64,000 bases of DNA from an uncultured Psychroserpens sp. (lineage in GTDB: Bacteria > Bacteroidota > Bacteroidia > Flavobacteriales > Flavobacteriaceae). Below, piece after piece: positions 9,885 through 17,623 of the stretch (position 1 is its first letter; every line of letters starts with the position of its first letter). Where the stretch lies: contig NZ_CANLNS010000001.1 of NCBI RefSeq assembly GCF_947492715.1, positions 806,001 through 870,000 on the forward strand, written 5' to 3'. The notes beneath the pieces are model-generated. The model worked only from the letters and a program-made list of their open reading frames with translations. It made no database searches and was not told where the DNA came from. A program made the position numbers and the translations under genes.

Positions 9885-10334
9885 ATGAGACTCATTTTAT
9901 TTACAATGCTAATTAGTTTAGCTTCTTGCGAAGTAAGTATGGATAATAGGTACTTTATTACTGTAGAAAATGACACGGATGAAACGCTTCAATTTCATGT
10001 AGCTAGTGAAAACTCTCCAGTAAAATATCCTGACACTATATTACCTATGAATATGGATGATATTAGTTTGCCTAGTGTAACAAGGACAGTAAATTGGGGT
10101 AATTCTCGAAGATGGGAAGATAGAGTTGATGCATTACCTTCGGATACATTGTCTATTTACTTTTTTCATCCTGATACACTATCAACTTATAGTTGGGATG
10201 AAATTAGAGATGACTACAATATTTTAAAGCGTTACGATTTAAGTATTGAAGATTTACAGGCGCTAAATTTTAGAGTGACTTATCCGCCAACACCAGAGAT
10301 GCAAAACATAAGGCAATACCCTCCTTATGAATAG
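9885..10334 (+). CDS. lipoprotein, candidate immunity protein for the RHS zincin tip
   Basis: The 149-residue product has a short signal peptide with lipobox L-A-S-C (Cys15). The C-terminal part contains SDTLSIYFFHPDTL, a WDEIRDDYNILKRYDLS block and a Pro-rich tail. From memory, small Bacteroidetes lipoproteins with a similar ILKRYDLSxEDL block are common, so the family may have a wider role than immunity. Its place 11 bases after a toxin tip and before a terminator repeat supports an immunity or accessory role here, but only by context. Confidence 0.6.
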   Translation: MRLILFTMLISLASCEVSMDNRYFITVENDTDETLQFHVASENSPVKYPDTILPMNMDDISLPSVTRTVNWGNSRRWEDRVDALPSDTLSIYFFHPDTLSTYSWDEIRDDYNILKRYDLSIEDLQALNFRVTYPPTPEMQNIRQYPPYE

Positions 10335-10396
10335 GTTAGCCTAAGAAAAAAAAAGACTATCATATTGAGAAATATCCTGTAATACAACACGTCTAT

Positions 10397-10437
10397 GTAA
10401 TAAAAAAGGGAAACTTAAAGTTTCCCTTTTTTATTAC
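10397..10437. terminator. perfect 19-bp inverted repeat, bidirectional terminator
   Basis: Two exact 19-base arms (10397-10415 and 10419-10437) flank a TAA loop. Each contains a run of six A or T next to a GGGAAACT core, so it can terminate both the toxin operon on + and anything on -. Confidence 0.8.
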
Positions 10438-10449
10438 TCATTTATAGTT

Positions 10450-10620
10450 TTAAAACATCAATAACTCATTACAAATGATTTCTGTTGTGTAATGTTTTTT
10501 ACCCTCTTTATCATCCCAAGAGCGGTTGGTGAGTTTACCTTCAATGGCAATCTCTTTTCCTTTAGTAACATAATCCTCTACAACTTTTACAAGTCCGCCG
10601 CGCACAACACTATTGTGAAT
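10450..10620 (-). pseudogene. truncated 3' fragment of ssb, recent copy
   Basis: About 170 bases match the 3' half of ssb (16356-16682) almost exactly, including the stop codon, then diverge near 10600-10620. The start codon and the N-terminal half of the OB fold are missing, so it is a remnant rather than a gene. Confidence 0.85.
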
Positions 10621-10965
10621 AAACACCAAATGTAATTAATTACCACCTTAAAACAGTAATTCTAATACACTATCAATATTGTTAATTCTTCTATATAAAA
10701 CTTAGATTACAAAATTTGATTTGGTCTTTGAAGTTTTTTTTTCTTCATTTGTAATATGAAGCTTTTATCATAGGAGCTTTTAGCTGAACAAAGTGAAAAC
10801 CGTTTTTACGTTCGGGCTTTTGAAAATTAGGAAGTCAAATTCAAAAGCAGCTTATGGTGTAAGTATCCGAAATTTAGAGCTAACTTCCGAAGTTGAAATA
10901 TTTACTGCGCATTTCAAAAAATTGTGTTTTGTCCCCAAAATACAATATCAAATTATGATTTGATG
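10621..10965. other. intergenic, no gene recognised
   Basis: No open frame with coding character was found. The stretch carries several A/T runs and short imperfect inverted repeats. It probably contains the promoter of the polyamine operon, but I could not find a clear TAnnTTTG box. Confidence 0.35.
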
Positions 10966-11024
10966 AAAGTTATTACTGCCTTTTAATGAAGGTAGCTTTG
11001 CTATACCTTCTATTTAATAACTTT
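10966..11024 (+). promoter_or_regulatory. two-step stem-loop in the leader of the polyamine operon
   Basis: An outer stem pairs AAAGTTATT (10966-10974) with AATAACTTT (11016-11024). Inside it GAAGGTA (10988-10994) pairs with TACCTTC (11004-11010). The structure ends 13 bases before the ATG of speA, where it could mask the ribosome binding region. There is no T-run after it, so translational control is more likely than termination. Function is inferred from position only. Confidence 0.45.
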
Positions 11025-11037
11025 TAAAAATTATAAG

Positions 11038-12498
11038 ATGAACACTAAGTATGTTGATTTAATCAATCAGACATTCGACTTTCCTCAACCCGAATTTGAG
11101 TTAGAGGGGGAAAGTCTCTTGTTTCACGGTTTAGACTTAAACAAATTAGTAGAAACCTATGGAGCACCTTTAAAATTTACCTATTTACCGCAGATTACAA
11201 ACAATATCTTAAAAGCAAAGAAATGGTTCAGTAATGCAATTAACAATCATAATTATAATGGTACCTATAAATACTGCTATTGTACAAAAAGTTCACATTT
11301 CAAACATGTTTTGAATGAAGCTTTGAAAAGTGATATTCATATTGAAACATCATCCGCAATTGACATTGATATTGTAGAAAATCTAAAAGTAGACGGTAAA
11401 ATAAATGAGGACACTTTTGTTATCTGTAATGGCTTTAAAAGAGAACAATATGTCACTAATATTGCCAGACTCATTAATCATGGACATAGGAACTGCATTC
11501 CTGTGATTGATAACTATGAGGAAATAGATTTACTCTCTAAGGAAATAGAGGGCAAATTTGATATTGGTATTCGTATTGCTTCTGAAGAAGAACCTAAGTT
11601 TGAATTTTATACCTCAAGATTAGGTATTGGTTACAAAAACATAGTCCCTTTTTATAATAAACAGATAAAAGACAATCCTAGAGCCGAGCTTAAAATGCTA
11701 CATTTCTTTATCAATACTGGGATTAGGGATAATGCCTATTATTGGAATGAACTTTTAAAATGCTTAAAAGTATATACGAGCTTAAAAAAGATTTGTCCGT
11801 CATTAAATAGTTTGAACATTGGTGGTGGTTTCCCTATTAAAAATTCATTGGCTTTTGATTTTGATTATCAGTATATGATTGATGAAATCGTAAATCAAAT
11901 TAAACTCGCATGTGATGAAGCTGATGTTGATGTACCAAATATTTTTACTGAATTTGGAAGTTTTACAGTAGGTGAAAGTGGTGGTGCAATCTATGAAGTC
12001 CTCTATCAAAAACAACAGAATGATAGAGAGAAATGGAACATGATAAACTCATCATTTATTACAACGCTTCCAGATACTTGGGCAATTAACAAACGTTTTG
12101 TGATGCTTCCTATTAATAGATGGAATGATAGCTACGAAAGAGTCTTATTAGGTGGCTTAACTTGTGATAGCGATGATTATTACAATAGTGAACAACATAT
12201 TAATGCAATTTACTTACCAAAATATCATAAAGACAAACCACTCTATATCGGCTTTTTCAATACTGGAGCATATCAAGAAACTATTGGTGGCTATGGAGGT
12301 TTACAACATTGCTTAATTCCAGCACCAAAACATATTTTAATTGATAAGGATAGTAATGGAGATATAACAACAGAACTATTTAGAGAGCAACAAAAAAGTG
12401 AAGACCTAATGGAGATATTAGGCTATAACAACAACTCGAAATTAAAAACAACAACAAAATCAAATTCTAGAACAGAATTACAAATAGCTAACTCATAA
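11038..12498 (+). CDS. speA: biosynthetic arginine decarboxylase (PLP fold III)
   Basis: This 486-residue enzyme should decarboxylate arginine to agmatine, the first step of putrescine synthesis by the agmatine route. It has the alanine-racemase-fold layout of the flavobacterial SpeA group. The PLP lysine is K84 in YCYCTKSSHF, a Gly-rich phosphate-binding GGGFP lies near residue 262, and a second-domain Asp/Cys region (LTCDSDD) lies near 380. The length fits the short flavobacterial type. It is the first gene of an operon: speB starts one base after its stop. The Asn/Thr-rich tail (about 460-486) looks variable. Ornithine decarboxylase is the main alternative, but the agmatinase next door argues for arginine. 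Confidence 0.88.
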   Translation: MNTKYVDLINQTFDFPQPEFELEGESLLFHGLDLNKLVETYGAPLKFTYLPQITNNILKAKKWFSNAINNHNYNGTYKYCYCTKSSHFKHVLNEALKSDIHIETSSAIDIDIVENLKVDGKINEDTFVICNGFKREQYVTNIARLINHGHRNCIPVIDNYEEIDLLSKEIEGKFDIGIRIASEEEPKFEFYTSRLGIGYKNIVPFYNKQIKDNPRAELKMLHFFINTGIRDNAYYWNELLKCLKVYTSLKKICPSLNSLNIGGGFPIKNSLAFDFDYQYMIDEIVNQIKLACDEADVDVPNIFTEFGSFTVGESGGAIYEVLYQKQQNDREKWNMINSSFITTLPDTWAINKRFVMLPINRWNDSYERVLLGGLTCDSDDYYNSEQHINAIYLPKYHKDKPLYIGFFNTGAYQETIGGYGGLQHCLIPAPKHILIDKDSNGDITTELFREQQKSEDLMEILGYNNNSKLKTTTKSNSRTELQIANS

Positions 12499-12499
12499 A

Positions 12500-13438
12500 A
12501 TGAAAACTAAAACGTATGCTGGTATCCCAGATGAATATGCAAAATTAGACACATCAAAGATTGTCTTAATACCTGTACCTTACGATGGTACAAGCACATG
12601 GCAAAAAGGCGCAAATAAAGGCCCAGAAGCATTTTTGGAAGCCTCTGAAAACATGGAACTTTATGATATAGAAACGGATTCAGAAGTGTATAAAAACGGA
12701 ATATATCTTGCAGCACCAGTAACCTTAAATGCTACACCTGAGGTTATGGTAGACGCCGTACACCAAGAGACTAAAAAATATATAAAGAAGAATAAATTTG
12801 TTACCATTATTGGAGGAGAACATTCAGTTTCTATAGGAACTATAAGAGCCTTTAACGAAGTATTTCAAAACTTAACAGTTTTACATATAGATGCTCATGC
12901 CGATTTAAGGAAATCCTATGAAGGAAGTACTTGTAATCATGCTTGTGCAGTATACGAAGCAAGCCAGAGTACTAATTTAATTCAAGTAGGTATTCGTTCT
13001 ATGGACATACAGGAAAAATCTGTAATGGATGTTGACAAAACCTATTTTGCTCATGAGATGGCTACAGATGATTCTTGGATGGATTCAGCAATAGATCAAA
13101 TGACTGAAAATGTGTTTATCACTTTTGATTTAGATGCTTTTGATCCATCTATATTACCAAGCACAGGAACACCTGAACCAGGAGGATTGTTTTGGTATGA
13201 AACTATAGATTTTTTAAAGGAGGTTTTTAAAGAAAAAAATGTAGTTGGTTTTGATATAGTAGAGTTATGCCCGAATGAAAATGAAAAATCATCAGACTTT
13301 TTAGCTGCTAAATTATATTACAAGATGTTAAGTTATAAGTTTCAAAATGAAGATGCGGAGGAGAACTATAATGATACTTATGAAGAATCAAACCGTTTAG
13401 GGAACTATAAAAAATTTGATGAGGATGAAGACTACTAA
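12500..13438 (+). CDS. speB: agmatinase (ureohydrolase family)
   Basis: The 312-residue protein hydrolyses agmatine to putrescine and urea in the cytoplasm. All binuclear manganese motifs are present: GGEHS with H108, DAHAD with D131, H133 and D135, and DLDAFDPS with D210 and D212. The gene starts one base after speA and overlaps the next gene by about 14 bases, so the three are surely one transcript. An acidic C-terminal tail (EEN...DEDEDY) extends beyond the catalytic domain. Formiminoglutamase or arginase are less likely given the neighbour. Confidence 0.92.
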   Translation: MKTKTYAGIPDEYAKLDTSKIVLIPVPYDGTSTWQKGANKGPEAFLEASENMELYDIETDSEVYKNGIYLAAPVTLNATPEVMVDAVHQETKKYIKKNKFVTIIGGEHSVSIGTIRAFNEVFQNLTVLHIDAHADLRKSYEGSTCNHACAVYEASQSTNLIQVGIRSMDIQEKSVMDVDKTYFAHEMATDDSWMDSAIDQMTENVFITFDLDAFDPSILPSTGTPEPGGLFWYETIDFLKEVFKEKNVVGFDIVELCPNENEKSSDFLAAKLYYKMLSYKFQNEDAEENYNDTYEESNRLGNYKKFDEDEDY

Positions 13439-14402
13439 AGGAGCTATTGCAAATTTCATAGAAACGTATTACTTGCATTTTAATGCAGCAACTGTGGTAG
13501 ATGCAGCAAAGGCTTATGAATCGCAATTACAGAATGGAGCAAAAATGTTGGTGTCTTTGGCAGGAGCCATGAGCACTGCTGAGTTAGGGAAGATATTCGC
13601 AGAAATGATTCGTCAGGACAAGGTTCATATTATTTCCTGTACAGGTGCAAATCTCGAAGAGGATATTATGAATTTAGTAGCCCATTCACATTATAAGCGA
13701 GTTCCAAACTATAGAGACTTAACACCACAGCAAGAATGGGATTTATTAGAACAAGGGCTTAATAGAGTAACTGACACATGCATTCCTGAAGAAGAAGCCT
13801 TTAGAAGGCTTCAAAAGCATATCCATGCTATTTGGAAAGATGCTGATAAAAAAGGAGAGCGCTATTTGCCTCATGAGTTTATGTACAAACTTCTGTTATC
13901 AGGCGTCTTAGAAGAATACTATGAAATAGACCTAAAAGATTCTTGGATGTACGCGGCTGCAGAAAAGAACTTGCCTATTGTTTGCCCAGGCTGGGAAGAT
14001 AGTACAATGGGAAATATTTTCGCCAGCTATGTTTTAAAAGGAGATTTGAAAGCTAGCACTATAAAATCAGGGATAGAATATATGACCTTCCTTGCCGATT
14101 GGTATACAATTAACTCAAATAAAGGAATTGGGTTTTTTCAAATTGGAGGAGGAATAGCTGGAGATTTTCCTATCTGTGTAGTTCCAATGTTATATCAAGA
14201 TATGGAGCGCACAGACACCCCTTTTTGGAGCTATTTCTGTCAAATAAGTGATTCTACAACAAGCTATGGTTCTTACTCAGGAGCAGTCCCAAACGAAAAA
14301 ATTACTTGGGGAAAATTAGATATTGATACCCCTAAGTTTATTATAGAAAGTGACGCTACCATTGTAGCACCTTTAATTTTTGCTTATTTATTAGGAATGT
14401 AA
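13425..14402 (+). CDS. speY: deoxyhypusine-synthase-like enzyme, probable homospermidine or related polyamine synthase
   Basis: This is a bacterial deoxyhypusine synthase (DHS) homologue of about 325 residues. Bacteria lack eIF5A, the normal DHS substrate. A cyanobacterial homologue (SpeY) makes homospermidine from putrescine and spermidine-type donors, so a polyamine aminobutyl transfer is the best guess. The signature TWGK with the catalytic lysine (about K297) is kept, as are the NAD-site blocks SLAGAMS and SCTGAN and an IGGGIAGDF block. TTG (13416) and ATG (13419) starts are possible, but ATG 13425 matches the family N-terminus better. It overlaps speB and closes the agmatine-to-polyamine operon. 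Confidence 0.85.
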   Translation: MKTTKGAIANFIETYYLHFNAATVVDAAKAYESQLQNGAKMLVSLAGAMSTAELGKIFAEMIRQDKVHIISCTGANLEEDIMNLVAHSHYKRVPNYRDLTPQQEWDLLEQGLNRVTDTCIPEEEAFRRLQKHIHAIWKDADKKGERYLPHEFMYKLLLSGVLEEYYEIDLKDSWMYAAAEKNLPIVCPGWEDSTMGNIFASYVLKGDLKASTIKSGIEYMTFLADWYTINSNKGIGFFQIGGGIAGDFPICVVPMLYQDMERTDTPFWSYFCQISDSTTSYGSYSGAVPNEKITWGKLDIDTPKFIIESDATIVAPLIFAYLLGM

Positions 14403-14413
14403 TCTTAAATAAT

Positions 14414-14713
14414 ATGATACGTAAAATTGTAGACTACCAAAAACTAAATGAGAAACTTTTAAATCTACTCATAGAAAAGTTTCCAGACGGATATTCAGAC
14501 AAAGACATTATTGCCTTTAGAAATGCGAAAAATGAATTGATTGAAGCAGTTGAAATAGAGACTGAAGATACTATTTATCTTGTGAAAGTAGGAAAGCGTT
14601 TAGTTCAAGCTATGGAAGATTTCGAGGACAATGGCGATAATTATAATGATGATGATGATGATGATGATGATGACCATGATTTAGTTCCTGATGATTTTAG
14701 TGACGATGAATAA
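14414..14713 (+). CDS. small acidic protein with poly-Asp tail, function unknown
   Basis: The 99-residue product has a folded-looking N-terminal ~75 residues (IVDYQKLNEKLLNLLIEKFPDG ... EDTIYLVKVGKRL) and a tail with nine consecutive Asp encoded mostly by GAT repeats. From memory, similar proteins are conserved in Flavobacteriia and are sometimes misnamed DNA primase, without any primase motif. It starts 11 bases after the DHS-like gene and probably belongs to that transcript. Confidence 0.7.
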   Translation: MIRKIVDYQKLNEKLLNLLIEKFPDGYSDKDIIAFRNAKNELIEAVEIETEDTIYLVKVGKRLVQAMEDFEDNGDNYNDDDDDDDDDHDLVPDDFSDDE

Positions 14714-14719
14714 TAAAAT

Positions 14720-15142
14720 ATGAAAATCAATAAGCACAGACATAAATCTAAACTCATAGTTATAGAAGATTCGTCTCTTTTAGTTTTAGAAAAAAACGAT
14801 AAAAAGAGATATGTTTTTATTGGTGGGTTTCTTAAAAAAAGAGAATCCCCTGAAGAAGGATTGATTAGAGAAATCTATGAGGAAACCGGTGTGATTTTAA
14901 ATAAAAATCATTTTAAGTATTACACAACAAACACTATAATCAATGGTGATAAAAATGCACTAAGTAGGCACTATTTTATTCTCACAAAAAAAGAGCAAAA
15001 GTTTATAAATAAAGAGCCTGAAAAATTTAAATCATTGAAATGGGTGAAATGGACTAAAGTTATAAAGTTTACAAACTCTTTTGATAAAAATATAATTGAA
15101 AGATTATTTAACACCCTTATTGATCATGAAACTCATATATGA
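14720..15142 (+). CDS. NUDIX hydrolase
   Basis: The 140-residue protein carries a complete Nudix box around residues 34-56 in the G-x5-E-x7-REuxEExGu pattern, ending REIYEETGV. It should hydrolyse a nucleoside-diphosphate-linked compound with a divalent metal; the substrate cannot be told. The N-terminus is very basic (KINKHRHKSK). It begins six bases after the acidic-protein gene and may be co-transcribed with it. Confidence 0.85.
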   Translation: MKINKHRHKSKLIVIEDSSLLVLEKNDKKRYVFIGGFLKKRESPEEGLIREIYEETGVILNKNHFKYYTTNTIINGDKNALSRHYFILTKKEQKFINKEPEKFKSLKWVKWTKVIKFTNSFDKNIIERLFNTLIDHETHI

Positions 15143-15383
15143 AACAGCTATTTTTAAGTCTTATACTAATACTAATGGGTTTTATATATTTAAATTAGGT
15201 AATAATGAAGATATTATTTTTAAAGAAATTCATCCTCAAATGCTTAAGAAATTTAACTTAAAAAATGATAAACGTCTCATAAATAAAAGATTTTGTATAA
15301 AATATACAGAAAACAGCATTGGCAATCAAGACGATTTCATCATTTACAGAATTGAATATTTAGTACTAATGAACTCAAAATAA
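15126..15383 (+). CDS. small hypothetical protein
   Basis: This gene encodes about 85 residues from ATG 15126; an earlier ATG at 15096 would overlap the NUDIX gene by 47 bases and is less likely. No domain, signal peptide or membrane segment was recognised. It is Lys/Asn/Ile-rich. The short overlap with the NUDIX gene and the one-base gap to the VOC gene suggest a small operon. Confidence 0.5.
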   Translation: MKLIYETAIFKSYTNTNGFYIFKLGNNEDIIFKEIHPQMLKKFNLKNDKRLINKRFCIKYTENSIGNQDDFIIYRIEYLVLMNSK

Positions 15384-15384
15384 C

Positions 15385-15798
15385 ATGAAAAATTTATTTC
15401 ACCTTTCGTTACCTTGTAAAAACTTAGTTGACACCAAGATGTTTTATGTTAACACCGTTGGAGCGAACTTGGGAAGGTATGCAAATAATTGGTTAGACAT
15501 TAACCTTTTTGGGCATCAATTAACATTTACGCAAGTTGGAAAATTTGATTTTACTAACCCTAGCTATTCTTTTGAGGGAAAGGTTTTACCATCTTTTCAT
15601 TTTGGAATAATATTGGATATAGACTCTTGGGGAAGAATTTACTCTAAACTAAACAATCAAAATTTAGAGCTTACTACTCAGGCCGCTTTTTTAAAAAATA
15701 AACCGGGAGAGCATTTATCTTTTTTTGTCAAAGACCCTAACGGATATATATTAGAATTTAAAAATTTCAAAGACGACAAAGAAATATTCAGTTTCTGA
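15385..15798 (+). CDS. VOC (glyoxalase/bleomycin resistance fold) family protein
   Basis: The 137-residue product has the two-module VOC pattern: an N-terminal HLSLPCKNLVDTKMFYVNTVGA block, a central FHFGI strand with His, and a C-terminal FFVKDPNGYILEFKNF ending typical of the family. Metal ligands cannot be assigned safely. Such proteins range from dioxygenases and isomerases to resistance proteins. It is the last gene before the convergent ssb genes. Confidence 0.75.
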   Translation: MKNLFHLSLPCKNLVDTKMFYVNTVGANLGRYANNWLDINLFGHQLTFTQVGKFDFTNPSYSFEGKVLPSFHFGIILDIDSWGRIYSKLNNQNLELTTQAAFLKNKPGEHLSFFVKDPNGYILEFKNFKDDKEIFSF

Positions 15799-15941
15799 TG
15801 CTCCATTCTTGGAAACTTATAAGCTCTTTTGATTGGAAAATAAAATTGTAATTTAAATAGAGCTCCATTTCGGATTTGAAGTTGGAGCTCTATTTTAGAT
15901 ATTTCTAATATAAAAAGTGTTACCACAAATAGCTATAATAC

Positions 15942-16274
15942 CTACTTGCCCAGCATCAATAACTCATTCACAACAACTTCAGTAACGTATCGTTTTTGCC
16001 CATCCTTATCATCATAGCTTCTGTGAGTTAACTTCCCTTCAATAGCAACCTCTTTTCCTTTAGTCACATATTCCTCAATAATCTCCGCTGTCTTATTCCA
16101 GGCAACAAGATTATGCCATTGAACATCTTCAACCTTATTTCCTGAAGCATCTTTATAACTATCATTTGTAGCTAGCGAGAACTTCGCTAATTTCTTTCCA
16201 GATTCTAAGGTGATGACTTCTGGATCGTTTCCTAAATTTCCTATTAATTGTACTCTATTTCTTAATGTATTTAT
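15942..16274 (-). pseudogene. ssb paralogue with intact frame but ATG replaced by ATA
   Basis: The - strand frame is open for 110 codons and reads INTLRNRVQLIGNLG ... NELLMLGK, a full single-stranded DNA-binding OB-fold protein aligned end to end with the neighbour at 16356-16682, which starts MNTLRNRVQLIG. The codon at the start position is ATA, and the only upstream alternatives before the in-frame stop are ATT or AAA. No internal Met lies before the last residues. It is either a recently silenced duplicate, a gene using a non-standard start, or a sequencing error. It lies 26 bases beyond the terminator of the main ssb. Confidence 0.75.
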
Positions 16275-16300
16275 GGCTTTCTGTTTTTTAATTTACACAA

Positions 16301-16332
16301 AAAAAAGAGGGCGCTTATCGCGTCCTCTTTCG
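16301..16332 (-). terminator. rho-independent terminator of ssb
   Basis: On the - strand an 11-base stem (AAAGAGGACGC paired with GCGCCCTCTTT, one G-U) closes a TATAA-type loop and is followed by a run of T. It lies about 25 bases after the ssb stop. Confidence 0.75.
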
Positions 16333-16355
16333 ATACTATATAACGTTTAGAAGGC

Positions 16356-16682
16356 TTAAAACATCAATAACTCATTACAAATGATTTCTGTTGTGTAATG
16401 CTTTTTACCCTCTTTATCATCCCAAGAGCGGTTGGTGAGTTTACCTTCAATGGCAATCTCTTTTCCTTTAGTAACATAATCCTCTACAACTTTTACAAGT
16501 CCGCCACGCACTACAATATTATGCCAATAAGCGCGCTCTACCTTATTCCCATCTTTGTCTTTGTAGCTATCATCTGTAGCGAGTGAGAATTTTGCCATTT
16601 TGTTGCCATCGTCAAAACTAACAATTTCTGGATCTTGTCCTAATCTTCCAATCAACTGTACTCTGTTTCTAAGTGTGTTCAT
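16356..16682 (-). CDS. ssb: single-stranded DNA-binding protein (short form)
   Basis: The 108-residue protein is an OB-fold SSB: MNTLRNRVQLIGRLGQDPE at the start, KMAKFSLATDD, an ExxYWHNIVVRG block and YVTKGKEIAIEGKL. It ends right after the OB fold and lacks the acidic tail with the DDDxPF-type tip used to recruit partners in replication SSBs. So it is probably a secondary SSB; the main replication SSB should be elsewhere. Its 3' half is copied at 1194 and 10450, and a full paralogue lies downstream at 15942. Upstream lie 10-bp-period repeats that could be regulatory. Confidence 0.9.
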   Translation of the reverse strand: MNTLRNRVQLIGRLGQDPEIVSFDDGNKMAKFSLATDDSYKDKDGNKVERAYWHNIVVRGGLVKVVEDYVTKGKEIAIEGKLTNRSWDDKEGKKHYTTEIICNELLMF

Positions 16683-17217
16683 AATTTTAATTTTTTTAAT
16701 GTTAAACAGTTAATACTATTGAACCTTCAGTGATTCAACATTGCAAATATGAGACGTATTCCAACTACTAGTCGGTAGTTACATATTTAAAATCGTTTGT
16801 AAATGTTTGTAGTCGTTTGTAAACGAATAATATTTCAGAAGAAAGGACAACTATATACAATTTACCACAAGCAACTAAAGTTTGATTTCTAAGTGAAGAT
16901 TATCACTTTTTTTGAAGTACGCAATTCATTCCATTCATCTACTTATTACTACTAATTCAGTAATGTTGAGATTACGCTCTTGCTGGCTATCCAAAGCCTA
17001 ATTGAACTATTGCAGTCAATGAACGCGACAATTAGTGTAAGGTCGTATATAATTGCCAAAATTATTTCAAAATGTATACATTTTACAGATGAAGCTATTA
17101 ATTAAGATGGTGTCCTAAGCTATTATAATTTTCAACTGAAACTTTAATTCATTAACTTTCAGCTGAAACAGAAATTGAATTTTGGACCGCTTACATCCTA
17201 ATTTTAATACTTAAACT
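16683..17217. other. intergenic region between ssb and a divergent zinc-ribbon gene
   Basis: No gene is seen in 535 bases. The ssb-proximal part holds an AACTAC/GTAGTT inverted repeat (16763-16780) and three GTTTGTA repeats. The remainder is AT-rich with no clear signal and should contain the promoters of both divergent genes. Confidence 0.4.
16795..16824. repeat. three direct repeats GTTTGTANNN with 10-bp period
   Basis: GTTTGTA occurs at 16795, 16805 and 16815, exactly one helical turn apart, about 110-140 bases upstream of the ssb start. The spacing would place a bound protein on one face of the DNA. Function is unknown. Confidence 0.5.
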
Positions 17218-17568
17218 ATGCAAAAACAATGTCCTGAATGCGGTAAAAAAATAGTAGGCAGAATTGATAAAAAATTCTGTAGTGATGCTTGTCGTAATTC
17301 GTATAATAATTCAATAAACAAAGACAGTAAAAACCTCATTAGAAATACGAATAACCGTTTACGAAAAAACTACCGTATTCTAGAAGTTCTCAATCCAGAC
17401 CAGAAGAAAAAAGTCTCTAGAGCCAAAATGGTTGAAAAGGGATTCGATTTCAATTATTTTACAAGTATTTACACCACTAAAGCTGGGACAGTTTACTATT
17501 TTGTATACGATCAAGGTTACCTACCCTTAGAAGGTGATTACTACGCATTAGTGAAACGAGAAAGCTAA
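17218..17568 (+). CDS. small zinc-ribbon protein
   Basis: The 116-residue protein opens with a four-Cys zinc ribbon (C5, C8, C21, C25; CPECGKKI ... KFCSDACRNSYNN) like those in DUF2116-type proteins. A basic middle and a C-terminal beta-rich part (YTTKAGTVYYFVYDQGY) follow. It is probably cytoplasmic and may bind nucleic acid, but no function is known to me. Confidence 0.7.
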   Translation: MQKQCPECGKKIVGRIDKKFCSDACRNSYNNSINKDSKNLIRNTNNRLRKNYRILEVLNPDQKKKVSRAKMVEKGFDFNYFTSIYTTKAGTVYYFVYDQGYLPLEGDYYALVKRES

Positions 17569-17623
17569 CAGTGTAACGTTTTTTAAGTTTCCACTACCTA
17601 TATATACAACCAAACCATCTCAA

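Larger units (their letters stand above)
10374..10620. repeat. long repeat copy B: hairpin plus ssb 3' fragment (first copy at 1116-1317)
   Basis: This is the less diverged copy of the block at 1116-1317 and carries a longer ssb part. Both copies come directly after a toxin/lipoprotein gene pair and are oriented the same way, with ssb antisense to the toxin genes. Confidence 0.8.

Noticed and set aside
14647-14672. GAT trinucleotide tract as a phase-variable repeat
   Set aside because: Slippage would change only the number of Asp and could not switch the frame, so it is treated as a simple acidic tail.
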